From: Rhodanobacter sp. FW104-R8
GTDB taxonomy: Bacteria > Pseudomonadota > Gammaproteobacteria > Xanthomonadales > Rhodanobacteraceae
DNA length: 64,000 bases
Assembly (NCBI RefSeq): GCF_001617365.1
Contig: NZ_LVJR01000028.1
Coordinates: forward strand, 1-64,000
Direction of reading: 5' to 3'
Below are positions 34,902-44,084 of this stretch, piece after piece. The stretch's first letter is position 1; the number at the start of each line of letters is the position of its first letter. The translations under genes were made by a program, and so were the position numbers. Under the pieces are notes generated by a model. The model did no database searches, had not been told where the DNA came from, and saw only the letters and a program-made list of their open reading frames with translations.

Positions 34902-36374
34902 ATGCTGAGGATTCACGTCGGCCACTCCTACTTCCTGCGGTTCGACCCGAAGCAGTGGGAGCGCGGCAAGCCGTATCCGCCGCTCGCCACGATCCAGGTC
35001 GCCGCCCTGCTGCGGCAGATGGGGCACGCGGTCAGCCTGTTCGACGCGATGCTCGCCGACGGCGTCGGCGACTTCGAGGCTTCCCTGCGCGCTACCCGGC
35101 CGGACGTGGTGGTGCTGTACGAGGACAACTTCAACTTCCTGACCAAGATGTGCCTGGGCCGCATGCGCGAAGCGGCCTGCCGGATGATCGCCGCCGCGCG
35201 CGCCGGCGGCGCCCGGGTGATCGTCGCCGGCTCCGACGCCTCCGACCGCCCGGACGCCTTCCTCGCCGCAGGTGCGCACGCGGTGCTGGTGGGCGAAGGC
35301 ATCGCCGCCCTGGTCGAACTGATCGAACGATTGCAGCGCCACCCGGAGGCCGGCGACGACTGGACGGACGGCCTCGGCGGCGTCGCCACGCTGACGAATG
35401 GGCAGACCCGACTGACCCGGCTCGGCGCGCTGCCGCCGGACCCGCGGCTGGCCGGCCACCCCGCCTGGGACCTGGTCGACATCGAGCGCTACCGCGCGAT
35501 GTGGCACGAGCGGCACGGCTACTTCAGCCTCAACATGGCGGCGTCGCGCGGCTGTCCGTTCCGCTGCCACTGGTGCGCCAAGCCGATCTGGGGCAACCAC
35601 TACAACCAGCGCAGCGCCGAGGACGTGGCCGCGGAAATGAGCTACCTGAAACGGACGTTCAAGCCGGACCACGTCTGGCTGGCGGACGACATCTTCGGCT
35701 TCCGCGTCGACTGGGTGGCGGAGTTCGCCGCGCAGCTGCACGCCGCCGACGGGCCGGTGCCGTTCACCATCCAGACCCGCGCCGACCTGATCAGCGAGCG
35801 CATGGCCGCCGCGCTCGGCCAGGCCGGCTGCGCGGAGGCGTGGCTCGGCGCGGAGAGCGGCAGCCAGCGCGTGCTGGACGCGATGAACAAGGGCACCAAG
35901 GTCGCCGACCTCGCCACCGCCCGCGCCCGTCTGGGCAAACACGGCATCCGCGTGGGCTTCTTCATCCAGCTCGGCTATCTCGGCGAGCAGTTGGACGACC
36001 TGCTGGCGACCCGCGAGCTGATTGCGCAGACCGCGCCGGACGACATCGGCGTGAGCGTGTCCTACCCGCTGCCGGGCACGAAGTTCTACGAGCAGGTGAA
36101 GGCCCAGCTGGGCCCGAAGACGCACTGGCAGGACAGCGGCGACCTGGCCATGATGTTCCGCGGCGCCTACGACACGGACTTCTACCGTAGCGTGCGCGAC
36201 CTGCTGCACGAGCAGGTCGCCATCCGGCGGGCGGAGCCCGCCGAACAGGCGGCGCGCCGCGCCGCGCTCGATGCGCAGTGGCAGGCGCTGATCGCCGGCG
36301 AGGGCGCGCACCGCAACCCGAACGCCGCGTCGCCGCCGCCCGCGGCGCGGCACATCGCCCTGCAGCTGCACTGA
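34902..36374 (+). CDS. B12-binding-domain radical SAM protein
   Basis: A 490-residue enzyme. An N-terminal cobalamin-binding Rossmann-like domain (LATIQVAALLRQMGHAVSLFD, PDVVVLYEDNFNFL) precedes a radical SAM core with the cluster motif SRGCPFRCHWCAKP near residue 213 and AWLGAESGSQRVLDAMNKGT. It resembles class B methylases or oxygen-independent cyclases of the B12 group; the reaction is unknown. The ATG at 34902 begins MLRIHVGHSY. It leads the plus-strand four-gene unit ending at 39278. Confidence 0.85.
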   Translation: MLRIHVGHSYFLRFDPKQWERGKPYPPLATIQVAALLRQMGHAVSLFDAMLADGVGDFEASLRATRPDVVVLYEDNFNFLTKMCLGRMREAACRMIAAARAGGARVIVAGSDASDRPDAFLAAGAHAVLVGEGIAALVELIERLQRHPEAGDDWTDGLGGVATLTNGQTRLTRLGALPPDPRLAGHPAWDLVDIERYRAMWHERHGYFSLNMAASRGCPFRCHWCAKPIWGNHYNQRSAEDVAAEMSYLKRTFKPDHVWLADDIFGFRVDWVAEFAAQLHAADGPVPFTIQTRADLISERMAAALGQAGCAEAWLGAESGSQRVLDAMNKGTKVADLATARARLGKHGIRVGFFIQLGYLGEQLDDLLATRELIAQTAPDDIGVSVSYPLPGTKFYEQVKAQLGPKTHWQDSGDLAMMFRGAYDTDFYRSVRDLLHEQVAIRRAEPAEQAARRAALDAQWQALIAGEGAHRNPNAASPPPAARHIALQLH

Positions 36375-36381
36375 CCGCGCC

Positions 36382-37629
36382 ATGCTGCCGCCACTCAGGA
36401 TCGTCCGGCACGGCTTGCGCCGAACCACCGAGGCACTCGCGGCGGAACTGGCGCGACCGGGCGGCGCGACGCCGGCGTGGAGCGAGCTCGACTGGCGGCT
36501 GGCGGCGGCCGTCGCCGTCGCGCATGGCGTATCGCCACTGCTGTGCCGATGCTGCGCGTGGGAGAACCCGCCGTGGCGGCGCTTCCTGGAAAGCCAGCGC
36601 AAACACGTCGAGCAGCGCCACCGGCGCATCGCGGCGCTGCTGCAGCGCATCGACGCCGACGCCCGCGCCGCCGGGCTGGCGATGGTGCCGCTGAAGGGCT
36701 CCGCGCTGCACGCGCTGGGGATCTACGCGCCGGGCGAACGGCCGATGGCCGACATCGACCTGCTGGTGCGCGAGGACGATGCCGCCGCGGCGATCGAGCT
36801 GCTGCTGGAACTCGGCTACGTGGAGTCGTTCGCGCAGTGGAAGCACCGGGTGTTCAAGCCGGCCACCGGCCGGCCCTACGCCGGACTGGGCGAGCACCGC
36901 GACACGCCGGTCAACATCGAGCTGCATACCCGCATCCGCGAGCGGCTGCCGGTATCCGCGGTCGACATCACCGCGCGGATCCAACCGCGCGAGCCGCGGC
37001 CCGGCCTGAATCCCTATCCGTCGAGCGGCGCCCTGATGAGCCACCTGCTGCTGCACGCGGCGGGCAACATGTGCGGGCGCAGCCTGCGCCTGCTGCACCT
37101 GCACGACATCGCGCTGCTGGCGGCGCGCATGACCGACGACGACTGGAACGTGCTGTGGCATGGCGATGCCGCCGAGCCGCCGTGGTGGGCGCTGCCACCG
37201 CTGCGGCTGGTCGCGCGCCACTACCCGAAAGTGATTCCCGCCGCCGTGCTGGCCCGGCTCGCACGCGACTGCCCGTCGCTGCTGCGGGCGATCTCGCGCC
37301 GGCAGACGCTGACCCGGGTTTCGTGCTCGGAACTGTGGCTGCACGCGCTGCCCGGCATCGAGTGGTCGCGCTCCGTCCGCGAAGCCGGACGCTACCTCAG
37401 GAACCGCGTGAGCCCTCCGGACGAAGCACGCAAGGAGCGCGCCGACATGGTGCGCACCCAGCTCTGGCTGCAGGGGCAAAGCTGGGTCACCTCGCCGCAC
37501 CGCCGGCGCATCCTGACCTGGCTCACCCGGCCGGTGCCGCGGATGGACACCATGTACGTGGTACGCGCGGCATTGGAACCTCTCGCTCCAAAGACGAGCA
37601 AGAAACTCACCCTGGTCATTTCGAGATAG
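36382..37629 (+). CDS. Nucleotidyltransferase-family protein (PF14907-like)
   Basis: A 415-residue protein of the uncharacterised nucleotidyltransferase type. The key region is LAMVPLKGSALHALGIYAPG followed by ERPMADIDLLVREDD, giving the DxD catalytic pair of the nucleotidyltransferase fold; a helical C-terminal part with many Trp and His follows. Relatives lie beside HprK-like and PqqD-like genes in RiPP and exopolysaccharide loci. It starts 7 bases after the radical SAM stop. The acceptor is unknown. Confidence 0.78.
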   Translation: MLPPLRIVRHGLRRTTEALAAELARPGGATPAWSELDWRLAAAVAVAHGVSPLLCRCCAWENPPWRRFLESQRKHVEQRHRRIAALLQRIDADARAAGLAMVPLKGSALHALGIYAPGERPMADIDLLVREDDAAAAIELLLELGYVESFAQWKHRVFKPATGRPYAGLGEHRDTPVNIELHTRIRERLPVSAVDITARIQPREPRPGLNPYPSSGALMSHLLLHAAGNMCGRSLRLLHLHDIALLAARMTDDDWNVLWHGDAAEPPWWALPPLRLVARHYPKVIPAAVLARLARDCPSLLRAISRRQTLTRVSCSELWLHALPGIEWSRSVREAGRYLRNRVSPPDEARKERADMVRTQLWLQGQSWVTSPHRRRILTWLTRPVPRMDTMYVVRAALEPLAPKTSKKLTLVISR

Positions 37630-37642
37630 GGTCTGGAAGCTT

Positions 37643-38353
37643 GTGCGAGTGGGCGCCTGCCCGACGCCCGGGCTTCGGCGACAGGCATCAGCCAGTGGGT
37701 GGGTCAGCAAGGCGGTCGACGACGTGCACAGCGGAGAGCAGTACCACCAAGTCATCCTGGCCTCGCAGCGGGACCGGGCGGTGCGCGACCGGTTCCAGAA
37801 GATGGCGCTGGACCTGCTGCCCGCGGGAGCCGACGTGCTGGATTTCGGTGCCGGCACCGGCATCGACGCCAAGGCATATGCCGCCAGCGGACACCTGACT
37901 TTCGTGTACGAACCTGCGGAAGCGATGCGCGAGTACCTGGCGCAGTACTGCCACGGCGAACTCGCCCGCAGGAGCATCATCGCGGTGGCGTCGCCGCTCG
38001 CGTGCAAGGTGCACGCGGTCACGGCGGACTTCGCGGTACTCAACCATTTCGCGGATCACGCAGCGCTTTTCGAAGAGTTGTCGCGCGTGGTCCGCCCGGG
38101 CGGTTTCGTCCTGGCCAGCATGCTCAACCCTTACTACCTCGGTGATGCGCGCTACCGCTGGTGGCGGGCGAACGTCATGAACCTCGCGCGAACCGGTCGC
38201 TACGCCATCCCCAGCGAAAGCCGCATCCACCGTTTTGCGCCGCGTGTCGTGGCGCAGGCGGCGGCGCCGTATTTCCGGCTGGAACGGCTCGTGCCGCGCG
38301 GTTTCGGATGGATCACCCAGCTCTACACGTTCCTGCTCTTTCGGCGGATCTGA
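37643..38353 (+). CDS. Class I SAM-dependent methyltransferase
   Basis: A methyltransferase of up to 236 residues. SAM motif I is VLDFGAGTGIDAKAYA, and the post-motif FAVLNHFADHAALFEELSRVVRPGG is typical of small-molecule methyltransferases. The start is uncertain: GTG 37643 gives the full open frame, but family similarity begins at SGEQYHQVILASQRD, so GTG 37724 with AAGGCGG upstream may be real. It belongs to the unit begun by the radical SAM gene. Confidence 0.8.
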   Translation: MRVGACPTPGLRRQASASGWVSKAVDDVHSGEQYHQVILASQRDRAVRDRFQKMALDLLPAGADVLDFGAGTGIDAKAYAASGHLTFVYEPAEAMREYLAQYCHGELARRSIIAVASPLACKVHAVTADFAVLNHFADHAALFEELSRVVRPGGFVLASMLNPYYLGDARYRWWRANVMNLARTGRYAIPSESRIHRFAPRVVAQAAAPYFRLERLVPRGFGWITQLYTFLLFRRI

Positions 38354-38354
38354 A

Positions 38355-39278
38355 ATGTGGAAGGATTGGATAAGGCCGTTCGTACGCCCCCTGCCGCAAT
38401 GGTCGGTGGTGGCCGTTGCGCCCCCGCAGCAGGCGGTCAGCGCCAGCTTGCGCTGGGGCGGCAACGCGGCGGACGTCACGGCGGACCATACCGTGGCCTC
38501 GCTCAAGCCGCTCATGATCGCGACCAGTGTCGAGGCCGGCCCGCACCCCCTGCTCGAGTACGTCGACAGCGCCACGGGAAGGCTGCTCGGCGTCTTGCAC
38601 CTGGAGCAGACAGTATCCGTCGCGGCCGGAACGGCCTCGCTCGCCCTCTACCGCGTCGCCGCCGGCGAACACCGCTGTCTGGGCTGGCCGCGGCGCCCGT
38701 GGAACGCATGGCTGCAGAACCGCCTGATGCGGAAGAACCGCTCGTCGCCCCACTCCGCGCTGGAGCCTGCCGCGGTACAGCAGCTGATGATCGCCTACCT
38801 GTGCCCGCGGCCGGTCGTCCTGGTCTCGGTCGATGCGCCGGGCCACCGGAACATCTTCCCGATGGACCTGATCGGCCCGCTGCAGCGGAGCGGACTTTTT
38901 TCGCTCGCGTTGCGCAGCACCAACGTCTCCGTACCGGTCATGCGAGACGTGCGCAGGGTTGCCCTGTCCGGCGTCCCCGCGACGATGAAGGCGGCCGTGT
39001 ACAAGCTCAGCGAGCATCACAAGCAGCCGCTGCCGGACTGGAACGAATTCCCGTTCCCGGTTCGCCCGTCGCGGGAGTTCGGCATTCCCGCGGTGGCCGC
39101 GGCGTTGCGCATCCGGGAATTGGCCATCGTGCACAGCCAGGAGATCGGCTCGCACACGTTTTTCCTTTGCCGTATCGCTTCCGACGAAAACCTGGCGGAA
39201 GGCGCCCAGCTGCATCACACGGCAGGCTTTCATCAAGCCTATCGCCGCCGGCAGGGCATGCCGTTTACGGAGGTCTAG
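38355..39278 (+). CDS. Flavin-reductase-like (FMN-binding split barrel) protein
   Basis: A 307-residue protein. The C-terminal two-thirds read like a flavin-reductase split barrel: NIFPMDLIGPLQRSGLFSLAL, then VSVPVMRDVRRVALSGVP, then EIGSHTFFLCRIASDE. The first 90 residues have no domain I recognise. The ATG at 38355 follows the methyltransferase stop by one base. It might supply reduced flavin or act on a bound substrate. The assignment rests on pattern recognition, so confidence is moderate. Confidence 0.5.
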   Translation: MWKDWIRPFVRPLPQWSVVAVAPPQQAVSASLRWGGNAADVTADHTVASLKPLMIATSVEAGPHPLLEYVDSATGRLLGVLHLEQTVSVAAGTASLALYRVAAGEHRCLGWPRRPWNAWLQNRLMRKNRSSPHSALEPAAVQQLMIAYLCPRPVVLVSVDAPGHRNIFPMDLIGPLQRSGLFSLALRSTNVSVPVMRDVRRVALSGVPATMKAAVYKLSEHHKQPLPDWNEFPFPVRPSREFGIPAVAAALRIRELAIVHSQEIGSHTFFLCRIASDENLAEGAQLHHTAGFHQAYRRRQGMPFTEV

Positions 39279-39328
39279 CCCGCGCCGCCCGGGAGGAGCG
39301 ATGGCGGCGAATGGGAAGGTACGGCTTC

Positions 39329-40183
39329 CTATTTCGTCGCCACCGCGATCGTGAGGCTTTGCAGGAAATGGAAATCCCGGCGTCGCAGCGCGTAGCGTTC
39401 ATCGTCGGGCGTACACAGGCGCCCGAGTTCGTCGAAATCCTCCGCGTCCATGTACTTTCGCAGGCGCTCCCCCCACGAATCGCGGAAGATGCACTCCAGC
39501 AAATAACGCTCGTCTGCGTCCGTGAGCGGATGCGTGCGCTCGATCATCCGCGTTCGCACGGTCGCGTCCCGCAGTCCGGCCTGCTGCAACCATCCGACGA
39601 GCGAACGGACCGCGGCGAATTCGCGCTCGCTGCGGCCGTAACGCTCCCGGTAATACGCCCGTACCGCCTCGTTGACGCATTTTTCGAGGCGCGCGTCCCA
39701 CGCGAAGTACATGTCCGGCACCAGCGAGCTTTGCCCCAGCACGAGGCGCCCACCCGGGCGCAGCAGCTTCGAGAGGACCCGCACGCCGGCGACGGGATCG
39801 CGCAGATGATTGATGGCATTGACGGCCCAGACGAGATCGAAGCTGCCGTCCGCCAGGGGCGGCTGCATCATGTCGGCCTGCAGGATCGGCGCGCCGGCCG
39901 GCGCGCTACGGCGAGCGGCAAGGACATGCGCGGTCGCCAGATCCATCCCCACCACCATCGCGCGGCCCCGCATCGACGCGTGGAACCAGGCGACCGCCTC
40001 GCCCGTGCCGCAACCGGCGTCGAGCACGCGCGAACCCGCCGGCAGCGACAACGCGTCGATCGCCTCGCACAGCTCGGGTCGGGCGAAGGCGTTGAACAGC
40101 CGCAGCTTCTCCGCGTAATCGCGTTGCGGGGTATCGCCGAGCATGCCGGCCCGGCGGTCCGACGAGCCCGGGGCGCCTTTCAT
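39329..40183 (-). CDS. SAM-dependent methyltransferase
   Basis: A 284-residue class I methyltransferase with SAM motif RVLDAGCGTGEAVAWFHA, the acidic MVVGMDLATAHVLAA, and LVWAVNAINHLRDPVAGVRVLSKLLRPGG. The ATG at 40183 overlaps the glycosyltransferase stop (ATGA), so it is coupled. An earlier ATG (40189) is possible. It is the last gene of the minus-strand operon started at 46932, and ends 50 bases from the convergent 38355 gene. Confidence 0.83.
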   Translation of the reverse strand: MKGAPGSSDRRAGMLGDTPQRDYAEKLRLFNAFARPELCEAIDALSLPAGSRVLDAGCGTGEAVAWFHASMRGRAMVVGMDLATAHVLAARRSAPAGAPILQADMMQPPLADGSFDLVWAVNAINHLRDPVAGVRVLSKLLRPGGRLVLGQSSLVPDMYFAWDARLEKCVNEAVRAYYRERYGRSEREFAAVRSLVGWLQQAGLRDATVRTRMIERTHPLTDADERYLLECIFRDSWGERLRKYMDAEDFDELGRLCTPDDERYALRRRDFHFLQSLTIAVATK

Positions 40184-41286
40184 TCGCATGCGGCGAGCAA
40201 CCGTAGATAAATCGCTTCAAACGCGAGGGCGGTGTGATCGGCGTCCTCGCGGATCGCTCGGCACTGCGCCGTCGCGGCCAATCGCAGCCGCAGCTCCTCG
40301 TCGCCAAGCAGCCGGCGGATGGCGTCCGCGAGCGCCGGCGCCTCTCCGATGGGTACGGCCAACGCCGCCGACGGCGCCCACTCCGCGATGTGTCCGACCG
40401 CCGTGCCCACGGTGGGTACGCCGGCCGCCGCGGCTTCAAGCGCCACCAGCGGCCCGGCCTCGTGCAACGACGACATCACCAACAGATCGGCGGACTCCAT
40501 GAGCGGGCGCAACTCGCGCTGGGTCTTGAACCCATGAAAGCGCACGTGCTGTTCCAGTCCAAGCCGGCGCGCCAGCTGCTGCATTTCACCCTGCAGCGTG
40601 TCCTCGCCCACGATATCCATCCGGAAGTCCAGTCCTGCCTCCGCCAGAACGGCCAGCGCCTGCAGCAGGGTCGATTGATCCTTGACGCGATTGAGGCTGG
40701 CGACGTGGATCAGCCGCGCCTGCTTCGCGCTGCGCTCGCGCGGCGCGAGCGGCGGCCATGTCCGCAGGTCGACGCCGAGCGGCACGCGCCGGGCCTTGAG
40801 GCCGAGCGTCTGCAGCGAATCGATGATCGGCGCGCTGGCCGCGGTGATGACATCGGCGCCGCGCAGCACCACCGCCTCGCGCAGCCGCCCTTTCCATTTG
40901 CGCCGGCCGCCGTAGCCGATCGCGTACAGCGTGACCAGCTCGCCGCCGGCGACATGCACCAGGCTCGGCCGTCGCAGCCATTTCGCCGCGGCGACGGCGA
41001 CCAGGCTGCAGGAGCCGGAGAAGATCGCCTGGATCACATCGAACGGTGCGCGGCGATGCTCGGCGCGGATCGCCGCGATCGCGCGCAGCCGGGTCCAGCC
41101 GTCGCCGATGTTGTGCACGGTGGCGCCGGCGAGTTGCCAGCGACCCGCGGCTGCTTCCTGGCGCAGCGCGAAGACATGCACGTCGTGCGCGCGCGCCAGC
41201 CGCCCTATCAGCGCCAGCAAGACCGGGATCACGCGGAACTCGCCGCTGCGATCCACCCCGCCCGGCACCACCAGCGCGAGTTTCAT
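40180..41286 (-). CDS. Glycosyltransferase family 4
   Basis: A 368-residue GT-B glycosyltransferase. N-terminal VVPGGVDRSGEFRVIPVLLALI is followed by the C-terminal GT1 domain: VASLNRVKDQSTLLQAL, then FHGFKTQRELRPLM, then SSLHEAGPLVALEAAAAGVPTVGT with the nucleotide-sugar-binding Glu. It is coupled by ATGA overlaps to genes on both sides. It transfers a sugar from an NDP-sugar; donor and acceptor are unknown. Confidence 0.88.
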   Translation of the reverse strand: MKLALVVPGGVDRSGEFRVIPVLLALIGRLARAHDVHVFALRQEAAAGRWQLAGATVHNIGDGWTRLRAIAAIRAEHRRAPFDVIQAIFSGSCSLVAVAAAKWLRRPSLVHVAGGELVTLYAIGYGGRRKWKGRLREAVVLRGADVITAASAPIIDSLQTLGLKARRVPLGVDLRTWPPLAPRERSAKQARLIHVASLNRVKDQSTLLQALAVLAEAGLDFRMDIVGEDTLQGEMQQLARRLGLEQHVRFHGFKTQRELRPLMESADLLVMSSLHEAGPLVALEAAAAGVPTVGTAVGHIAEWAPSAALAVPIGEAPALADAIRRLLGDEELRLRLAATAQCRAIREDADHTALAFEAIYLRLLAACE

Positions 41287-42467
41287 CCCGCCCTCCGCCG
41301 CCGGTCGTCGAGCAGCTGCGCATAGGCATCCGCCCAGCGGCGGCCCAGCGCGGCGAACGACAGCGTGGCGTCGAAGTGGGCGCGCACCTGTGCCGGCGAT
41401 GGCCGGTTCGCCGCGACATCGACCAGCGCCTCGGCCAGTGCTGCGGCATCGCCGCAGGGCCACAGGCGACCGACGCGGCCGTCGCCGGTCAGCGCGCGGA
41501 ACGCGGGGATCTCGGTGACCACCGGCGCCACGCCGCAGGCCAGCGCCTCCAGCAACGCATAGCCGCAGCTCTCGGCATGGCTGCCCGCGACGAACAGGTC
41601 CGCGGCCTGCAGCAGCGTCTCGACCTGCGCGTGCGCCACCTTGCCGAGCAGATGCACGCGCCCGGCCAGCCGCGGGTCGCGCGCGACGCGCTGCTGCACT
41701 GCGTCGAGCAGTGGCGCGTTGCCGAACGCGCACCACAGCTGCAGGCCAGGCAGGCGCAACGCGGCCTGGGCTACGCCGTCGAGCACCACCAGCGGATCCT
41801 TGCCGGAGTTCAGATGGCCGACCCACAGCACGCCGGGATCGCCGTGCAGGCCGGTCTCGGCGCGGGCGCGGGCGCGATCGCCCGGCATGAAGCGGCTGCT
41901 GGATTCGGGTATCGCGAACAGCCGCGTGCGCGGCGCGAACAGGCCGGCGCGGGTGAACGGTTGCGCCAGTTCGACCGCGGTGAAGGCGACGCCTGCGGCA
42001 GCCCCGTACCAGCGCCGCCACCACGGCCGCCGCCACCGGCGCGGCGGCCGGTCGGCGTGGTCCTGGATCACGATCGGCAGCAACGGAAGGTGTCGCGCCA
42101 GGGCGAACGCATCGGCGGCAAAACCCAGGCTATGCACGTGCAGCACGTCGGGCCCGATCTCGCCCAGCACCTCGGCGAGGCGGCGCGTCCACTCCGCGCC
42201 GGGCACCGCGACGAAACGGTAGTCGATGCCGTTGCGCAGCACGCGCTCCGGGCGCGTCGCCAGCTGGATCACCGAGACGCGGGTGCCGGCGCTGGCCACC
42301 GCTTCGGCGATATCGGCCAGCGAAGGCCACTGCTCGAAGACGTCGGCCGAGGCGAGGCCCGCCGGCAGCGGCAGGAAATTGATCTGCGCCACGTGCACGG
42401 CCGGCACCGGCCTAGGCGCGCGGGCCACAGAAACTGTCCGGGCTGCAAAGTCCTGCCTACGGTCCAT
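41283..42467 (-). CDS. Glycosyltransferase family 4-like protein
   Basis: A 394-residue GT-B glycosyltransferase with VLHVHSLGFAADAFAL in the N-terminal domain and VLWVGHLNSGKDPLVVLDG plus GSHAESCGYALLEALACGVAPVVT in the C-terminal domain, the latter carrying the EX7E-like donor site. The ATG at 42467 follows a 108-base gap holding a hairpin (42484-42506). The stop overlaps the next glycosyltransferase start. Confidence 0.86.
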   Translation of the reverse strand: MDRRQDFAARTVSVARAPRPVPAVHVAQINFLPLPAGLASADVFEQWPSLADIAEAVASAGTRVSVIQLATRPERVLRNGIDYRFVAVPGAEWTRRLAEVLGEIGPDVLHVHSLGFAADAFALARHLPLLPIVIQDHADRPPRRWRRPWWRRWYGAAAGVAFTAVELAQPFTRAGLFAPRTRLFAIPESSSRFMPGDRARARAETGLHGDPGVLWVGHLNSGKDPLVVLDGVAQAALRLPGLQLWCAFGNAPLLDAVQQRVARDPRLAGRVHLLGKVAHAQVETLLQAADLFVAGSHAESCGYALLEALACGVAPVVTEIPAFRALTGDGRVGRLWPCGDAAALAEALVDVAANRPSPAQVRAHFDATLSFAALGRRWADAYAQLLDDRRRRAG

Positions 42468-42483
42468 TTTTCCGCCGCCTCTT

Positions 42484-42506
42484 GGCCCATGGAACCACCA
42501 TGGGCC
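42484..42506. repeat. Perfect 9-bp inverted repeat with 5-base loop
   Basis: Arms GGCCCATGG (42484-42492) and CCATGGGCC (42498-42506) flank AACCA. There is no T-run on the minus strand, so it is not a typical intrinsic terminator. It separates the radical SAM gene from the glycosyltransferase pair in an otherwise overlapping operon. Confidence 0.7.
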
Positions 42507-42575
42507 GGCGAATCGTCGAAAAACTGTCCTCGCAGCCAGAACTTTTCGCCTCGAACATTTCTGTGGTCCCCACGC

Positions 42576-44084
42576 CTAGAGGCCCGACACCTGCGGCATG
42601 CGCAGGCGCACCAGCCGGTTCGCCAGGTTCAGTTCCCACGGCCGGTCGTACTTGCGCAAGCGGTAGCGCCACCCGGCCATCGCGCTCAGGTTGCGCTTGG
42701 CCCACGGCGGCGCTCGCAGGTCCTGCACCGTGGGATAGCGGCAGCGCAGCACGGTGACGAAGTCGTTGATGCGATGGCGCAGCCGGTCGGTGAGCCAGGG
42801 CGCATCGACGTGGCAGGCGTAGTCGACCCAGCGCGGCCGGGTCCACTCGTCCGGCGTGGTGGGGAACACCACCGGTTCGCCGTTGAGGTCGAGCAGCGGC
42901 ACGCCCGGCCGCTTGCTGCGGTCCTTTTCGTGGCGGCTGTGCTCCGGCAGCGGCGTGTAGATGTAGATGACGATCTCCGTCTGCGGATTGATCCGCTTCA
43001 GCTCGCGGATGAACTCGAAAGTGCGCTCGGTCTCTTCCTCGGTGTTCTCCGGCGGCGCGACCATGAACGACAGCTCGGGGATCACGCCGTAGCGGCGGCA
43101 CTGCTCGACCACCGCCAGGGTCTGGTCCGGGCGCGTGCCCTTGCGGATGTCGTGCAGCATCTGCTCGCTGGGCGATTCCGCGCCGATGTAGGCCATCCGC
43201 AGCCGGCTCTTGCGCACCAGTTCCCACGAGCGCTCCGACAGCTTCAGCAACGCGTCCGCGCGGGCAAAGCACCACCACGGCAGTTCGAACCGGGCCATCA
43301 CTTCGAGCAGCGGCACCATGTCCGCCTCGCGGTCGAAGAAGTTGTGGTCGAAGTACTGCACCGCATCGGCGCCCAGCTCGTGCTTGAGATAGCTCAGCTC
43401 GCGCTCGAGCCGCGCGGCCGCCGGCAGGAAGGTGGCGCCGCCGAACATCGCCGCCACGCCGCAGAAGGTGCAGTGGTAGCGGCAGCCGATCGCCGCCTGG
43501 TGCGCGACGGTGCGCTGGCCGAGGTAGGTGCGCGCCAGGTAGCGGCGCGGATCGCCGAGCTTGTCGTAGGGCAGCAACCCCGCGGGGTCGTTGCGCATGA
43601 TGCGGCGGGCCGGGTTGTGCACCACCGTGCCGGCGTTCTTCCAGGACAGCCCGGCGATCCGTTCCAGTGCGGGGCCGCTGCCGCCAAGCGTGGCGACCAG
43701 CTCCGACAGGGTGTCCTCGCCCTGCGCGCGGACCGCGTAGTCGACGTAGGGCGCGGCCAGCGTCGCCTCCGTGTGCAGGGTGGGGAAGTAGCCGCCCCAG
43801 ATGATCGGCAGCGCAGGAAAGCGTTCGCGGATCGCCTGCGACACGGCGATCGCCGGCGCCACCTGCGGGCCGCCCATCACGCCGATGCCGACGGCGTCGA
43901 AGCGCTCCTGTTCCATCGCGCGCAGGGTGTCGTTGACGAAGTCGCGGTCCACGTTGCCGTCAATGATCCGGCTGCTGCCGCTGCGGTCTAGCGCCACCGC
44001 CAGGTGCAGCAGCGCCAGCGGGAACCGCGCGCTGGTACGCGAGGTGATGGTGGGATTGATCAGCAAGGTGCGCGGCCGGGTCAT
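42576..44084 (-). CDS. B12-binding-domain radical SAM protein (second copy in the locus)
   Basis: A 502-residue enzyme. A cobalamin-binding domain (LALLHLAVALDRSGSSRIIDGN, VGIGVMGGPQVAPAIAVS) precedes the cluster motif IGCRYHCTFCGVAAMFGG and MAYIGAESPSEQMLHDIRKGT. The C-terminal DUF4070-like region ends MPQVSGL. It differs in length and tail from the 34902 protein, so it likely catalyses a different step. It overlaps the upstream methyltransferase (ATGA at 44081-44084). Confidence 0.86.
   Translation of the reverse strand: MTRPRTLLINPTITSRTSARFPLALLHLAVALDRSGSSRIIDGNVDRDFVNDTLRAMEQERFDAVGIGVMGGPQVAPAIAVSQAIRERFPALPIIWGGYFPTLHTEATLAAPYVDYAVRAQGEDTLSELVATLGGSGPALERIAGLSWKNAGTVVHNPARRIMRNDPAGLLPYDKLGDPRRYLARTYLGQRTVAHQAAIGCRYHCTFCGVAAMFGGATFLPAAARLERELSYLKHELGADAVQYFDHNFFDREADMVPLLEVMARFELPWWCFARADALLKLSERSWELVRKSRLRMAYIGAESPSEQMLHDIRKGTRPDQTLAVVEQCRRYGVIPELSFMVAPPENTEEETERTFEFIRELKRINPQTEIVIYIYTPLPEHSRHEKDRSKRPGVPLLDLNGEPVVFPTTPDEWTRPRWVDYACHVDAPWLTDRLRHRINDFVTVLRCRYPTVQDLRAPPWAKRNLSAMAGWRYRLRKYDRPWELNLANRLVRLRMPQVSGL

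Noticed and set aside
33537-36650. 1,037-residue minus-strand frame across the HprK-like and radical SAM genes
   Set aside because: It runs antisense to the radical SAM gene and out of frame with the kinase; both real proteins have clear motifs, this one has none.
31820-37629. Lasso-peptide or PqqD-type RiPP cluster
   Set aside because: An ABC exporter, HprK-like kinase and nucleotidyltransferase are suggestive, but no asparagine-synthetase-like cyclase, RRE/PqqD protein, leader peptidase or precursor was found.
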